From Promethearchaeota archaeon (lineage in GTDB: Archaea; Asgardarchaeota; Lokiarchaeia; Sigynarchaeales; SOKP01): DNA of 12,122 bases. Positions within the stretch are counted from its first letter, which is position 1, and every line of letters begins with the position of its first letter. The translations under genes and the position numbers were made by a program. Below the pieces are notes generated by a model. That model had not been told where the DNA came from and made no database searches. It was given only the letters and a program-made list of their open reading frames with translations. Location of the stretch: contig JAEOTJ010000372.1 in assembly GCA_016839905.1 (NCBI GenBank), forward strand, positions 1 through 12,122, given 5' to 3'. Positions 1-7,065 of this stretch are shown in pieces.

Positions 1-174
1 ACGTCCGTTAAGTTTATGGGCACTTCTTTCTAAGGTGGTAAATTTATTCAGGTCTTTAATTCGAGATAAAGCAATGAAAGCATTTCCAAGAGCAAGGCCA
101 AAACCTATAGTAGACATGTACATCATTAAATTATTAATAATGACCATTTCAGGAGGTCCAGCAAATAATAACAT
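1..174 (-). CDS. N-terminal part of a putative membrane protein (runs off left edge)
   Basis: Reading the minus strand from an ATG at 174 gives 58 uninterrupted codons to the window edge, so the gene continues beyond the window. The N-terminus (MLLFAGPPEMV...) is followed by a hydrophobic stretch around residues 10-36, rich in Met, Ile, Leu, Gly and Ala, consistent with one transmembrane helix. A basic, polar segment follows (residues 38-58, with SRIKD and LERSAHK), which would be cytoplasmic. It lies 108 bases downstream of the longin-like gene on the same strand and could share its transcript. I do not recognise the family, and the fragment is too short to assign a function. Confidence 0.55.
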   Translation of the reverse strand, partial: MLLFAGPPEMVIINNLMMYMSTIGFGLALGNAFIALSRIKDLNKFTTLERSAHKLNGR

Positions 175-282
175 TATGATTAATCTCTATATTTTATTAA
201 ATAAATAATTGAATGATAAAAAATTAATTTATTAGTTATTAAGGCTTTACATTATAAAAAATTAGGTATAAAAATGATTTTG

Positions 283-1395
283 TTATTTAAGTTGAATAAG
301 TATATTCGCACAAATATTTTGAATTGTCTTGAAATCACTTAATTCTTGGACATTTCCAATTAGAATTAATGCAAAATTATTAAAATTAATGCAAATCGTC
401 GAAAGTGATTGTTCTCCTCCAATAGTAGCATTAAATAAAACTCTATTATAAATTTCAATGCTTGCTTTTTTTGTAGAAGTTAAAAAACTAATGGCTTCAG
501 GAATGTAATCTGTGCAATCATATTTAGGATCAATGATCTTAGTATAAAGTATTTTTCCAACCATATCAACTAGATATATTTGCTTAATTTTTTCATCCCA
601 TATGAGATTTTCAAAAATGTTTATTACTTTTCTTGGCTTTTTAACATACCGATCTTTAGTTTTGAAGAAATCTAACGACAATAAATCTTCTTCATAATTT
701 TCTTCTAACTGAAATTGTTTCGCGACTAACATTTTTTTCCTGATATCTACCAATAATATCTCATTTCTTACAGTATTAAGTAGGATCCATCTACTGTTCT
801 CGTTAAGATTTCTTTTATACAATAATTGAGAAGAATTAACAATTAAGGGTGCAAGAAAACTAATTTTTTCCTTATTAACATATTGCTTGGCGTTTATGTA
901 GAAAATATGACCACTTTTAGGTTCTAAAAATATAATTGACTTTAAGAACTCATTCTGCGTTGTATTGGCTTCAAAATCAACTAATGCATCGAATCCATGA
1001 TCTTGTAAAATATGTTTAATTGTTTGATTAAATGGAACAAATTTTGTGACTTCTCCATCAAATTCTCTTTGTAATACTTCTTTAAAGTCATCAATGAAAT
1101 TATTCATGATATCATGAACAATTGAATGACAAAGCTCAATCAATTCGTCGTTTTTTGTAGTAATAACAAAAGTTAATTTAATAATAAAATCTTCATTTTT
1201 CTCAAAAATAATCGTGGTTTCTTTCATTTTTAGGGTTTTTAAGTCTTCCCCTTTCTCATAAGTCGCAAATGTATTGAGAGCTGTAAGAAAACCACTTATT
1301 AAATCATCTTTCTCACCCTCTTCCTTAGGGGTTCCCTCTGGATGCCAACTAAAGAGTAATTGGCCGCCATCCGTAATCACAAATAATTCTTCCAT
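283..1395 (-). CDS. Longin/roadblock-like domain protein (Asgard-type)
   Basis: A 370-residue soluble protein with no signal peptide. The N-terminal ~125 residues alternate short strands and helices in the order of a longin-like domain: EELFVITDGGQLLFSW, then DLISGFLTALNTFA, then TIIFEKNEDFIIKLTFVI, then a long amphipathic helix. This pattern (a strand with 'xxGxxLF', then 'LISGFLxALxxFA') is common in Asgard archaeal longin/roadblock proteins, which are thought to work with small GTPases. A second similar module may lie at residues 265-370 (IYLVDMVGKILYTK ... ALILIGNV ... a terminal helix), with a less recognisable middle. The start is the only ATG near the 5' end and shows no clear Shine-Dalgarno, so it may be leaderless or short-leadered. 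It is divergent from the Fe-S gene. The fold call is by pattern only; no GTPase lies in the window. Confidence 0.6.
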   Translation of the reverse strand: MEELFVITDGGQLLFSWHPEGTPKEEGEKDDLISGFLTALNTFATYEKGEDLKTLKMKETTIIFEKNEDFIIKLTFVITTKNDELIELCHSIVHDIMNNFIDDFKEVLQREFDGEVTKFVPFNQTIKHILQDHGFDALVDFEANTTQNEFLKSIIFLEPKSGHIFYINAKQYVNKEKISFLAPLIVNSSQLLYKRNLNENSRWILLNTVRNEILLVDIRKKMLVAKQFQLEENYEEDLLSLDFFKTKDRYVKKPRKVINIFENLIWDEKIKQIYLVDMVGKILYTKIIDPKYDCTDYIPEAISFLTSTKKASIEIYNRVLFNATIGGEQSLSTICINFNNFALILIGNVQELSDFKTIQNICANILIQLK

Positions 1396-1434
1396 TATAA
1401 TAAAATTCCATTATCTCTTTTTTATACTACTAAC

Positions 1435-1461
1435 ATATTATAAATATTAAACTTATAATAT
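1435..1461. promoter_or_regulatory. Divergent promoter dyad between the longin-like and Fe-S genes
   Basis: ATATTATAA (1435-1443) and TTATAATAT (1453-1461) form a perfect 9-base inverted repeat with a 9-base spacer. Read outward, each arm is the same TATA-like string TTATAATAT. The left arm faces the minus-strand gene, about 40 bases before its start codon. The right arm faces the plus-strand gene, about 68 bases before its ATG. This suits paired archaeal TATA boxes or an operator. In such A+T-rich DNA some dyads occur by chance. A second TATA-like run (CTTTTAAATAA, about 1507) lies nearer the plus-strand start. Confidence 0.35.
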
Positions 1462-1528
1462 CAAAATCATAATAATATATTATTTCTTTCCTTTATAGTA
1501 AAATAGCTTTTAAATAATAATAATATTG

Positions 1529-2512
1529 ATGGGATATATGGATGAAAGAATAAAGGGTCGGAAAAATTACCCCACTAATGAGGTTGATCCCGATCATTTT
1601 ATTAGCGACGAGGAAGTGAAAAACCTCATAGATACTAAAGTGGATTATCAGTTTAAACAAGAAGATTATTATAAACTTTATAATTGTGTTCAATGTGGTG
1701 AATGCAAAACAGACTTGGAAAGATTTGCATTAAAACAAAAATTTCTCGAGGACGGAAATACTTTTAAAGAACTTGATGATATAAAGGAGAGTTTTGAGAC
1801 ATATCGGTCACCATACCCTACAAATAAAATGCGTATTAAGATACCTGAAGGTATCAAAAAGAGTTCAGATACCCTATTCTTTATGGGATGTCTTTCTACA
1901 ATAATGATACCTCGATATACTGAACACGCGCTCCAGTATCTTCTTAAACAGAATATAGACTTTACAATCTTAAACAAGGAGATTTGTTGTGGATGGCATT
2001 TATTAGCAAGTGGTTTAAAAGATGAATTTGAAACATGTATAAAGGAAAATCTTGAAATTTTGAAAAAATTTCAAACGATCATCTGTCTCTGTCCTGCTTG
2101 TTATTATCTTTTTTCTATTCATATCAAACAAAAAATAAGTAAAAGCTTTGAAGTAAAATATATTACAGATTATTTGAATCCCTCTAAAATTAAAAAATCA
2201 GGAAGTATTAGTATCCAACAACCATGTCATTTAAAAAATCGTAAAAGAAATGATGTAATGCAACATGTTGAAAGAGTATTAGAAAAGTCTGGTTATGATG
2301 TATTTGATGTTCCACACTGGTGTTGCGGTGGGGGAATAGGTTGGATGGGTCGGACAGACAATATAGATGCAATTGCTCGAAAAAGAATGAAAGACTTTAA
2401 AGGGGATTACTGTACAACATATTGTGTAAGTTGTTGGTGGATTTTAAGAAGATATAGTAAAAAATGTAGGATAAAACCAAAAGTCAAGGATATTTTTGAA
2501 TTATTAATGTAG
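1529..2512 (+). CDS. Fe-S oxidoreductase with two CCG domains (HdrB/HdrD-like)
   Basis: A 327-residue protein (counting from the ATG at 1529) that carries two complete CCG (cysteine-rich) domains, the module that binds noncubane [4Fe-4S] clusters in heterodisulfide reductase HdrB/HdrD and in GlpC- and LutA-type proteins. Domain 1 has C121, CCG at 153-155 and C188xxC191. Domain 2 has C233, CCGGG at 265-269 and C299xxC302. Before them is one short cysteine motif, CVQCGEC (C53, C56, C59). There is no second CxxCxxCxxxC set, so the usual two-cluster ferredoxin domain of HdrD/GlpC is reduced. It probably moves electrons between a soluble carrier and a thiol or quinone-type acceptor; the substrate cannot be read. 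Starts at TTG 1526, ATG 1529 or ATG 1538 are all possible. It sits upstream of a thiol-redox operon. Confidence 0.8.
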   Translation: MGYMDERIKGRKNYPTNEVDPDHFISDEEVKNLIDTKVDYQFKQEDYYKLYNCVQCGECKTDLERFALKQKFLEDGNTFKELDDIKESFETYRSPYPTNKMRIKIPEGIKKSSDTLFFMGCLSTIMIPRYTEHALQYLLKQNIDFTILNKEICCGWHLLASGLKDEFETCIKENLEILKKFQTIICLCPACYYLFSIHIKQKISKSFEVKYITDYLNPSKIKKSGSISIQQPCHLKNRKRNDVMQHVERVLEKSGYDVFDVPHWCCGGGIGWMGRTDNIDAIARKRMKDFKGDYCTTYCVSCWWILRRYSKKCRIKPKVKDIFELLM

Positions 2513-2552
2513 GTGCCTTATATTCTTAATTTTTATTGTATAAACCTTTAAT

Positions 2553-2562
2553 CTTTTATAAT
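2553..2562 (+). promoter_or_regulatory. Candidate TATA box for the PDO/TrxR operon
   Basis: CTTTTATAAT lies about 72 bases before the first PDO start codon. With the usual archaeal spacing (about 25 bases to the transcription start) it would leave a leader of roughly 50 bases that includes the GAGGTG ribosome site at 2617-2622. Call by sequence only; other A/T runs nearby could serve. Confidence 0.3.
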
Positions 2563-2633
2563 CTATTAAAAAAATATTATTATAGAAAAAACAATATAGT
2601 ATTAGTAGTGAATTAAGAGGTGCTAAATTAGAA

Positions 2634-3323
2634 ATGCTTTATACAAAACAGCATGAAAAAATCTTAAGAAATGAGATGGTTAAACTTAAGAATGAAATCA
2701 AACTTATTGTTTTCACTGATGTTAAGGAGCAAGATGGTAAAAAAGTTAGAAGATGCATGTCTTGTAATGGTACAATGAGCCTTTTAAAGCAATTATCCGA
2801 GTTTTCAAATGGGAAATTAGTGATAGAAGAGAAATCAATTGATATTGATGTAGAAGATGCTAAAAAATATAATGTGGTAAGAATTCCCATTATTTTATTC
2901 ATTGATAAGGAGGAAAAAGAAGTTATTCGATACTTAGGTAACCCACTTGGACCTGAAACTGCTCCATTTATCCAGAGTCTAATATATTTCTCAGGGGTTC
3001 GCAGTTTTTATGATGATGCAATTATTTCCAATTTAAAAAATATGCCTAAATCAATATTAAAGTTGTTTCTCACCTTAACTTGCCCTTACTGCCCAGGAGT
3101 GGTGCCTATAGTTAATTTATTCGCAATTTTATCTCGGGGGAAGGTGAAAACAGAAATTATTGATATTAATATGAATAACGATTTGGCGATAAAGTATCAG
3201 GTTCAAGGAGTCCCTCATGTAATGATCAATGAGGATCAACACATTTATGGCGTTTTCACACCGCAAGATTTATTAGATAAAATTACCCGCGGAAAGCAAG
3301 ATTTTGGTGGGATGTATGCATGA
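2634..3323 (+). CDS. Protein disulfide oxidoreductase (glutaredoxin-like, tandem thioredoxin fold), copy 1
   Basis: A 229-residue protein with the length and layout of archaeal PDO (Pyrococcus-type, ~226 residues): two thioredoxin-fold units in one chain. Unit 1 carries C41-M-S-C44, followed by the cis-proline region RIPI (P85). Unit 2 carries C150-P-Y-C153, the classical glutaredoxin/PDO active site, followed by GVPHV (P194). PDOs catalyse reduction, oxidation and isomerisation of protein disulfides in the cytoplasm and are reduced by thioredoxin reductase, which is encoded two genes downstream. The unit 1 site, CMSC, differs from the CQYC of characterised PDOs and is likely to have a different potential. 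No signal peptide. The ATG at 2634 has GAGGTG 11 bases upstream. It ends 21 bases before copy 2. Confidence 0.87.
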   Translation: MLYTKQHEKILRNEMVKLKNEIKLIVFTDVKEQDGKKVRRCMSCNGTMSLLKQLSEFSNGKLVIEEKSIDIDVEDAKKYNVVRIPIILFIDKEEKEVIRYLGNPLGPETAPFIQSLIYFSGVRSFYDDAIISNLKNMPKSILKLFLTLTCPYCPGVVPIVNLFAILSRGKVKTEIIDINMNNDLAIKYQVQGVPHVMINEDQHIYGVFTPQDLLDKITRGKQDFGGMYA

Positions 3324-3344
3324 CTAAACTAAAAGGTGATTAAT

Positions 3345-4028
3345 ATGTCATCAGATGAGAGATATAAAGAAATAATTAAGCGAGAAATGTCTAAATTAAA
3401 AAAACCCGTGAAATTAAAAGTATTTACCTCTCACGGAACTCGTCCTGACGGAAGTAAGATAAAGGCGTGTATGGATTGTGGTCAATTCATGTCTCTCCTC
3501 CGAATTTATGAGGTGAATTCTAATGGAATGCTGACAATTGAAGAGATGTCCATTGATGATAACCCCCAATTTGTTAAGGATTATGATATCACGAGAGTTC
3601 CTACCGTTTTATTTATTGATGAGGAGGGTAGAGAGTTAATTAGATATTTAGCAGCCCCTCAAGGCGGAGAAATACAACCATTTATTCAAGCGCTTTTTGC
3701 ATTTGCGGGAGCGGGGAATTATTATGAAGCAACAATTAAACTAAATCTTGATCGGATACCTCCATCAACGATAAAGGTAATGATTACAAATTCATGTCCT
3801 TATTGCCCTCAAGTTGCAGCAATTGCGAATTTATTTGCGCTTGCTGCCGATGGTAAAATAAGGACCGTTATTGTTGATATAATGGCCAATCCTGATATTG
3901 GAGGGTATTATGACGCTGCAGGTGTGCCTTATACAATCATTAACGAGCGCCCAGCAATATCTGGTATGGTAGGTCCTAATGAGATTCTAAGGGCTTTAAT
4001 TGGAGGAAATATTCGTGTTCAATATTGA
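3345..4028 (+). CDS. Protein disulfide oxidoreductase (glutaredoxin-like), copy 2
   Basis: A 227-residue paralogue of the preceding gene with the same two-unit thioredoxin layout. Unit 1 has C42-M-D-C45 and TRVPTV (cis-P86). Unit 2 has C151-P-Y-C154 and GVPYT (P195). I choose ATG 3345 rather than the in-frame GTG at 3336, because AGGTGA (3334-3339) is a good ribosome site five bases before that ATG and overlaps the GTG. The two copies keep the same order of segments (helix, LKVFT strand, CxxC, xxIDEEGxELIRYL, PFIQ helix) but have diverged, so the duplication is not recent. The aspartate inside CMDC is unusual and should affect the reactivity of the first cysteine. Its end overlaps the thioredoxin reductase start, so the pair is probably translationally coupled and the reductase is its likely partner. 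Confidence 0.87.
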   Translation: MSSDERYKEIIKREMSKLKKPVKLKVFTSHGTRPDGSKIKACMDCGQFMSLLRIYEVNSNGMLTIEEMSIDDNPQFVKDYDITRVPTVLFIDEEGRELIRYLAAPQGGEIQPFIQALFAFAGAGNYYEATIKLNLDRIPPSTIKVMITNSCPYCPQVAAIANLFALAADGKIRTVIVDIMANPDIGGYYDAAGVPYTIINERPAISGMVGPNEILRALIGGNIRVQY

Positions 4029-4959
4029 GTTTGAAGAATTAGATCCTGATAAAGTATGGGATTTAATTGTTCTTGGGGGAGGTCCAACTGCAATAGGGTG
4101 CGCCATTTACGCCGCAAGATTTGCATTGGATGTGTTAATTATAGGCAAGACTTTTGGGGGACTTATCGCCACTACTCATCTTGTAGAAAATTATCCGGCT
4201 ATAACTACAATTAGCGGACAAGGACTAATGGATATGTTTAGAGATCATATGGATTCTCTCGAAATTCCTTATATCTCAGATGAAATCAAAAATATAGAGA
4301 AAGAAAATCATCATTTTTTATTGCACTCATATTTTCAGAAATTTAAAGCAGCTTCAGTTGTTATTGCGACAGGCTCTGAAAGGAGAAAACTTGGAATTCC
4401 TGGTGAAGAAGAATTTACTGGGAGAGGAGTATCCTATTGCGCCACTTGTGATGGTCCTTTCTATAAGGACAAAGTCGTATGTGTTATTGGAGGGAGCGAT
4501 TCTGCCGCAAAAGAGGCATTATTTTTAGCTCAAAACTGTGCTAAAGTCTATATTATTTATCGTAGAGATGAAATACGTGCCGAACCTATAAACAAAAAAC
4601 GTGTTTTAGAGAACGAAAAAATTAAGATGATCTACAAAACGAATATAGTAGAAATCAAAGGCGACCAGCAAGTTAAGGCAGTTATTTTTGATAATGGTAA
4701 AGAATTTGAAGTAGATGGTGTTTTTATTGAAATTGGTTCCATTCCTAACACAGACTTAGCAAAAAAAATTGGAGTAAATCTAAATGAGAAAGGAGAAATA
4801 ATTATTAACCGTAAATCTGAGACAAACATCCCAGGTATTTATGCTGCTGGAGATGTTGCTGATGCGCCTTTTAAACAAGCTATAACTGGAGTTGCAGAAG
4901 GAGTTATAGCGGCTTATTCTGCTTTTGAATACCTTAAAAACATTAAAATTGATTACTAA
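4015..4959 (+). CDS. trxB: Thioredoxin reductase (NADPH, FAD flavoprotein)
   Basis: A ~314-residue low-molecular-weight thioredoxin reductase. In order: the FAD-binding GGGPTAIGCAIYAAR loop near residue 22, the xVENYP segment (FENYP-like), the ATGSERRKLGIPGE strand, and the redox-active C142-A-T-C145 followed by DGPF. The NADPH domain has GGSDSA and the YRRDEIRA motif, whose arginines bind the NADPH phosphate, and the C-terminal FAD motif is GIYAAGDVAD. It passes electrons from NADPH to a disulfide partner, here most plausibly the PDOs just upstream. GTG 4015 is preferred as start because GGAGG (4002-4006) sits eight bases before it; TTG 4000 overlaps that site. The gene overlaps the PDO 2 end by 14 bases. 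The first glycine-rich NADPH motif reads GGSDSA instead of the common GGGDSA. Confidence 0.92.
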   Translation: MFNIEFEELDPDKVWDLIVLGGGPTAIGCAIYAARFALDVLIIGKTFGGLIATTHLVENYPAITTISGQGLMDMFRDHMDSLEIPYISDEIKNIEKENHHFLLHSYFQKFKAASVVIATGSERRKLGIPGEEEFTGRGVSYCATCDGPFYKDKVVCVIGGSDSAAKEALFLAQNCAKVYIIYRRDEIRAEPINKKRVLENEKIKMIYKTNIVEIKGDQQVKAVIFDNGKEFEVDGVFIEIGSIPNTDLAKKIGVNLNEKGEIIINRKSETNIPGIYAAGDVADAPFKQAITGVAEGVIAAYSAFEYLKNIKIDY

Positions 4960-5004
4960 AGAATTTTAATTTATTAATTATAAAGAGTTAAATTAAATTC
5001 TTTT
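4958..5004 (+). terminator. Long A/T hairpin at the end of the trxB transcript
   Basis: AAAGAATTTTAATTTA (4958-4973) pairs with TAAATTAAATTCTTT (4989-5003), giving a 15-base-pair stem with one bulged base and a 15-base loop, ending in TTTT. The left arm overlaps the last bases of the trxB stop codon. It probably ends, or protects the 3' end of, the PDO-PDO-TrxR message. Archaeal termination usually relies on T-tracts, so a role in RNA stability is also possible. Confidence 0.45.
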
Positions 5005-5047
5005 ATAGGTATTTTAATAATAAAAAAAAATATTATGGAGTAGTTAT

Positions 5048-5458
5048 ATGAGTGAAACTGAATTAAAACAATTAATTTTTATTTATAATGCTGATAGTGG
5101 ATTTATTAATGGTGTAAAAGATTTTTTCCACAAAATTTTTCAAAAAAGTACTTACGAATGCAATCTATGTGCTGTAACATATGGTAATTTTGGTATGAAA
5201 AAAGAATGGAAAAGCTTTGTTAAGGGACTTCCTTGTAATTTTATAGAAAAAAAAAAGGATGCCTTTTCATTTGTGTTTTTACATAAAGATGAATTCATTA
5301 ATAATTATAATGTAACTGATGCAAAATTCCCTTCAGCCTATATAAAAACACCATCCCGATTAGAATTATTCATTTCTGAAGAAGAAATGAATTCAATTAA
5401 TTCTATAAATGAATTAAAGACTTTAGTTAATAAAAAAATTATAGAACATTCTCAATAA
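5048..5458 (+). CDS. Small conserved protein with a CNLC motif, function unknown
   Basis: A 136-residue soluble protein. It opens with a strand, LIFIYNADSG, continues with an HKIFQKSTYEC segment, and has a CxxC motif, CNLC, followed by AVTYGNFGMKKEWKSF. Later parts include FLHKDEF and a C-terminal helix (INELKTLVNKKI) preceded by a strand LELFIS. From memory, a family of uncharacterised bacterial and archaeal proteins shares the pattern YNADSG, HK, TYxCxLCxLT, W and HxDEF; no function is known to me. The strand-CxxC-helix context could suit a thiol or metal site. It has GGAG (5037-5040) seven bases before ATG 5048. It sits between trxB and the Lpd-like gene, bracketed by the hairpin at 4958 and the T-tract at 5471, so it may be its own transcription unit. 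Confidence 0.7.
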   Translation: MSETELKQLIFIYNADSGFINGVKDFFHKIFQKSTYECNLCAVTYGNFGMKKEWKSFVKGLPCNFIEKKKDAFSFVFLHKDEFINNYNVTDAKFPSAYIKTPSRLELFISEEEMNSINSINELKTLVNKKIIEHSQ

Positions 5459-5470
5459 TTATTAACGTGC

Positions 5471-5478
5471 TTTTTTTT
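5471..5478 (+). terminator. T8 tract, candidate archaeal terminator
   Basis: Eight consecutive T residues begin 13 bases after the stop codon of the CNLC gene, in the gap before the Lpd-like gene. Archaeal RNA polymerase commonly stops at such tracts. No hairpin is obvious before it. Confidence 0.35.
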
Positions 5479-5521
5479 ATTAAGAAAATATTTAATAAGA
5501 ATAGAAATTAAAAGTGATATT

Positions 5522-7030
5522 ATGGAAACTTATAAACTTGTAATTATTGGAAGTGGTGCAGGATTATCAATTCTAAATGTAGGATTAAATCTTGGTTATA
5601 AATGTGCTCTTATAGAAAATGATAAAATGGGTGGTACGTGCTTGAATCGTGGGTGTATCCCTTCAAAAATCTTAGTATATCCTGCCGATATCATAAGAGA
5701 ATCGCAACATGCGAGTAAAATTGGGATCAATCTTAATTTAAAGGGAATTGACTGGGATCTCATTACTAAAAGAATGTGGCATCAAATAGACGAGAATATT
5801 TCAATGGATGAAGGCTTATCATATGTTCCAAATCTAAAAGTATATCGAGGTACGGGAGAATTTACTGGAGAATATGAAATGACTGTAAATTCTAAAGATG
5901 GAGAGAATTTAGGAACGTTTAAAGGAGAAAGATTTGTTATTGCTGCAGGAAGTCGAACTTTTACACCTCCTATTAAAGGAATTGAAGATATAGATTATAT
6001 TACAAGTGAAAGTTTTTTTGGTAATAAATTTCCAAAAAAACCTTGGAAAAGTCTCATTATTATAGGAGGCGGAGTTATTGCTGCTGAATTTGCTCACATG
6101 TTCTCAGCATTCGGAACAGAGGTAACTCTTGTTGAGAAGCTCCCTAGATTAGTATCAACTGAAGAGCCAGAAATTAGTATACTCCTCGAAAAAAACTTTA
6201 AAAAACACATTACCGTGATGGTTAATACAAAAGCAATTGAAGCTCGTACTAAGGGTAATTCTAAAGTCATAATTGTAAAAGATATGGATTCAGGAAAAGA
6301 AAAAGAATTACATGCTGAAGAAGTTTTAGTAGCTGCTGGGCGGAGGTCTAATGCAGACATTCTAAAGGTTGAAAAAACGGGAGTAGAAACCAATAAGAGT
6401 GGCTGGATAAAGACGAATGAATTCTTAGAGACGAGTAAAGAGAATATTTGGTGTATCGGAGATGCGAATGGTCTTTATCAATTCCGTCATAAAGCAAATT
6501 ATGAATCTCAAATATGTAGAAATAATATTTTCGGTCATGAGAAGGAGAGGGCCGAATATTCCTCCGTTCCCTGGGCAATCTTCACATATCCACAAATTGG
6601 GCATGTTGGAATGACTGAAGCTGAAGCAATTGAAAAAGGCTATGAAATTTATGTTGCCATAAACCATTATTCTGATGTAGCAAAAGGTTATGCCATGGGT
6701 TTAGAAGAAAATGATATTGAAGATGGTTTTGTAAAATTAATCATTGATAAATCTTATAAGATATTAGGGGCTCACGTTATAGGACCTCACGCTGCTGTTT
6801 TAGTGCAACCTTTCGTTTATCTAATGAATTCCGGATACACGTGTCCCGATCTAACTGAAGCCGAAGATATAAATCTCATACCAAAGTCCGCACGAGCTTG
6901 CCCAGAAGGCGGCTCGTTTATGCCAATTTATAAGTCAATGGTCATTCATCCATCTCTCAATGAAGTTACTGGATGGGCTATAGGTGCCTTAAGACCAGTA
7001 AATATAAAACATAAGCCTCATCATCATTAA
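5522..7030 (+). CDS. Dihydrolipoamide dehydrogenase-like disulfide reductase
   Basis: A 502-residue class I pyridine nucleotide-disulfide oxidoreductase. It has the FAD loop IIGSGAG near residue 10, the active-site disulfide GGTC40LNRGC45IPSK, and a second nucleotide loop IIGGGVIAAEFAHMF followed by TLVEK, whose acidic end favours NAD over NADP. The FAD motif is IWCIGDANG, and the dimer domain ends in H476PSLNE481, matching the His-Glu pair of Lpd. It oxidises or reduces a dithiol such as lipoamide. No 2-oxoacid dehydrogenase, acyltransferase or glycine cleavage gene lies in the window. Two features are odd: a lengthened stretch before the active-site histidine (about 437-475) with extra cysteines C441 and C460, and a tail ending KHKPHHH that could bind metal. 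Mycothione- or mercuric-reductase-like roles are alternatives. A GTGA ribosome site precedes ATG 5522. Confidence 0.8.
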   Translation: METYKLVIIGSGAGLSILNVGLNLGYKCALIENDKMGGTCLNRGCIPSKILVYPADIIRESQHASKIGINLNLKGIDWDLITKRMWHQIDENISMDEGLSYVPNLKVYRGTGEFTGEYEMTVNSKDGENLGTFKGERFVIAAGSRTFTPPIKGIEDIDYITSESFFGNKFPKKPWKSLIIIGGGVIAAEFAHMFSAFGTEVTLVEKLPRLVSTEEPEISILLEKNFKKHITVMVNTKAIEARTKGNSKVIIVKDMDSGKEKELHAEEVLVAAGRRSNADILKVEKTGVETNKSGWIKTNEFLETSKENIWCIGDANGLYQFRHKANYESQICRNNIFGHEKERAEYSSVPWAIFTYPQIGHVGMTEAEAIEKGYEIYVAINHYSDVAKGYAMGLEENDIEDGFVKLIIDKSYKILGAHVIGPHAAVLVQPFVYLMNSGYTCPDLTEAEDINLIPKSARACPEGGSFMPIYKSMVIHPSLNEVTGWAIGALRPVNIKHKPHHH

Positions 7031-7065
7031 ATAAAAAAAAGATCTTATAATGAGAATTCATTAAT

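Noticed and set aside
1690..1977. Minus-strand ORF opposite the CCG Fe-S gene
   Set aside because: It is a shadow frame; the plus strand carries all conserved cysteine motifs of two CCG domains.
6094..6667. Overlapping minus-strand ORFs opposite the Lpd-like gene
   Set aside because: They are antisense shadows of a strongly supported flavoprotein gene, with Ser/Phe-rich composition typical of such shadows.
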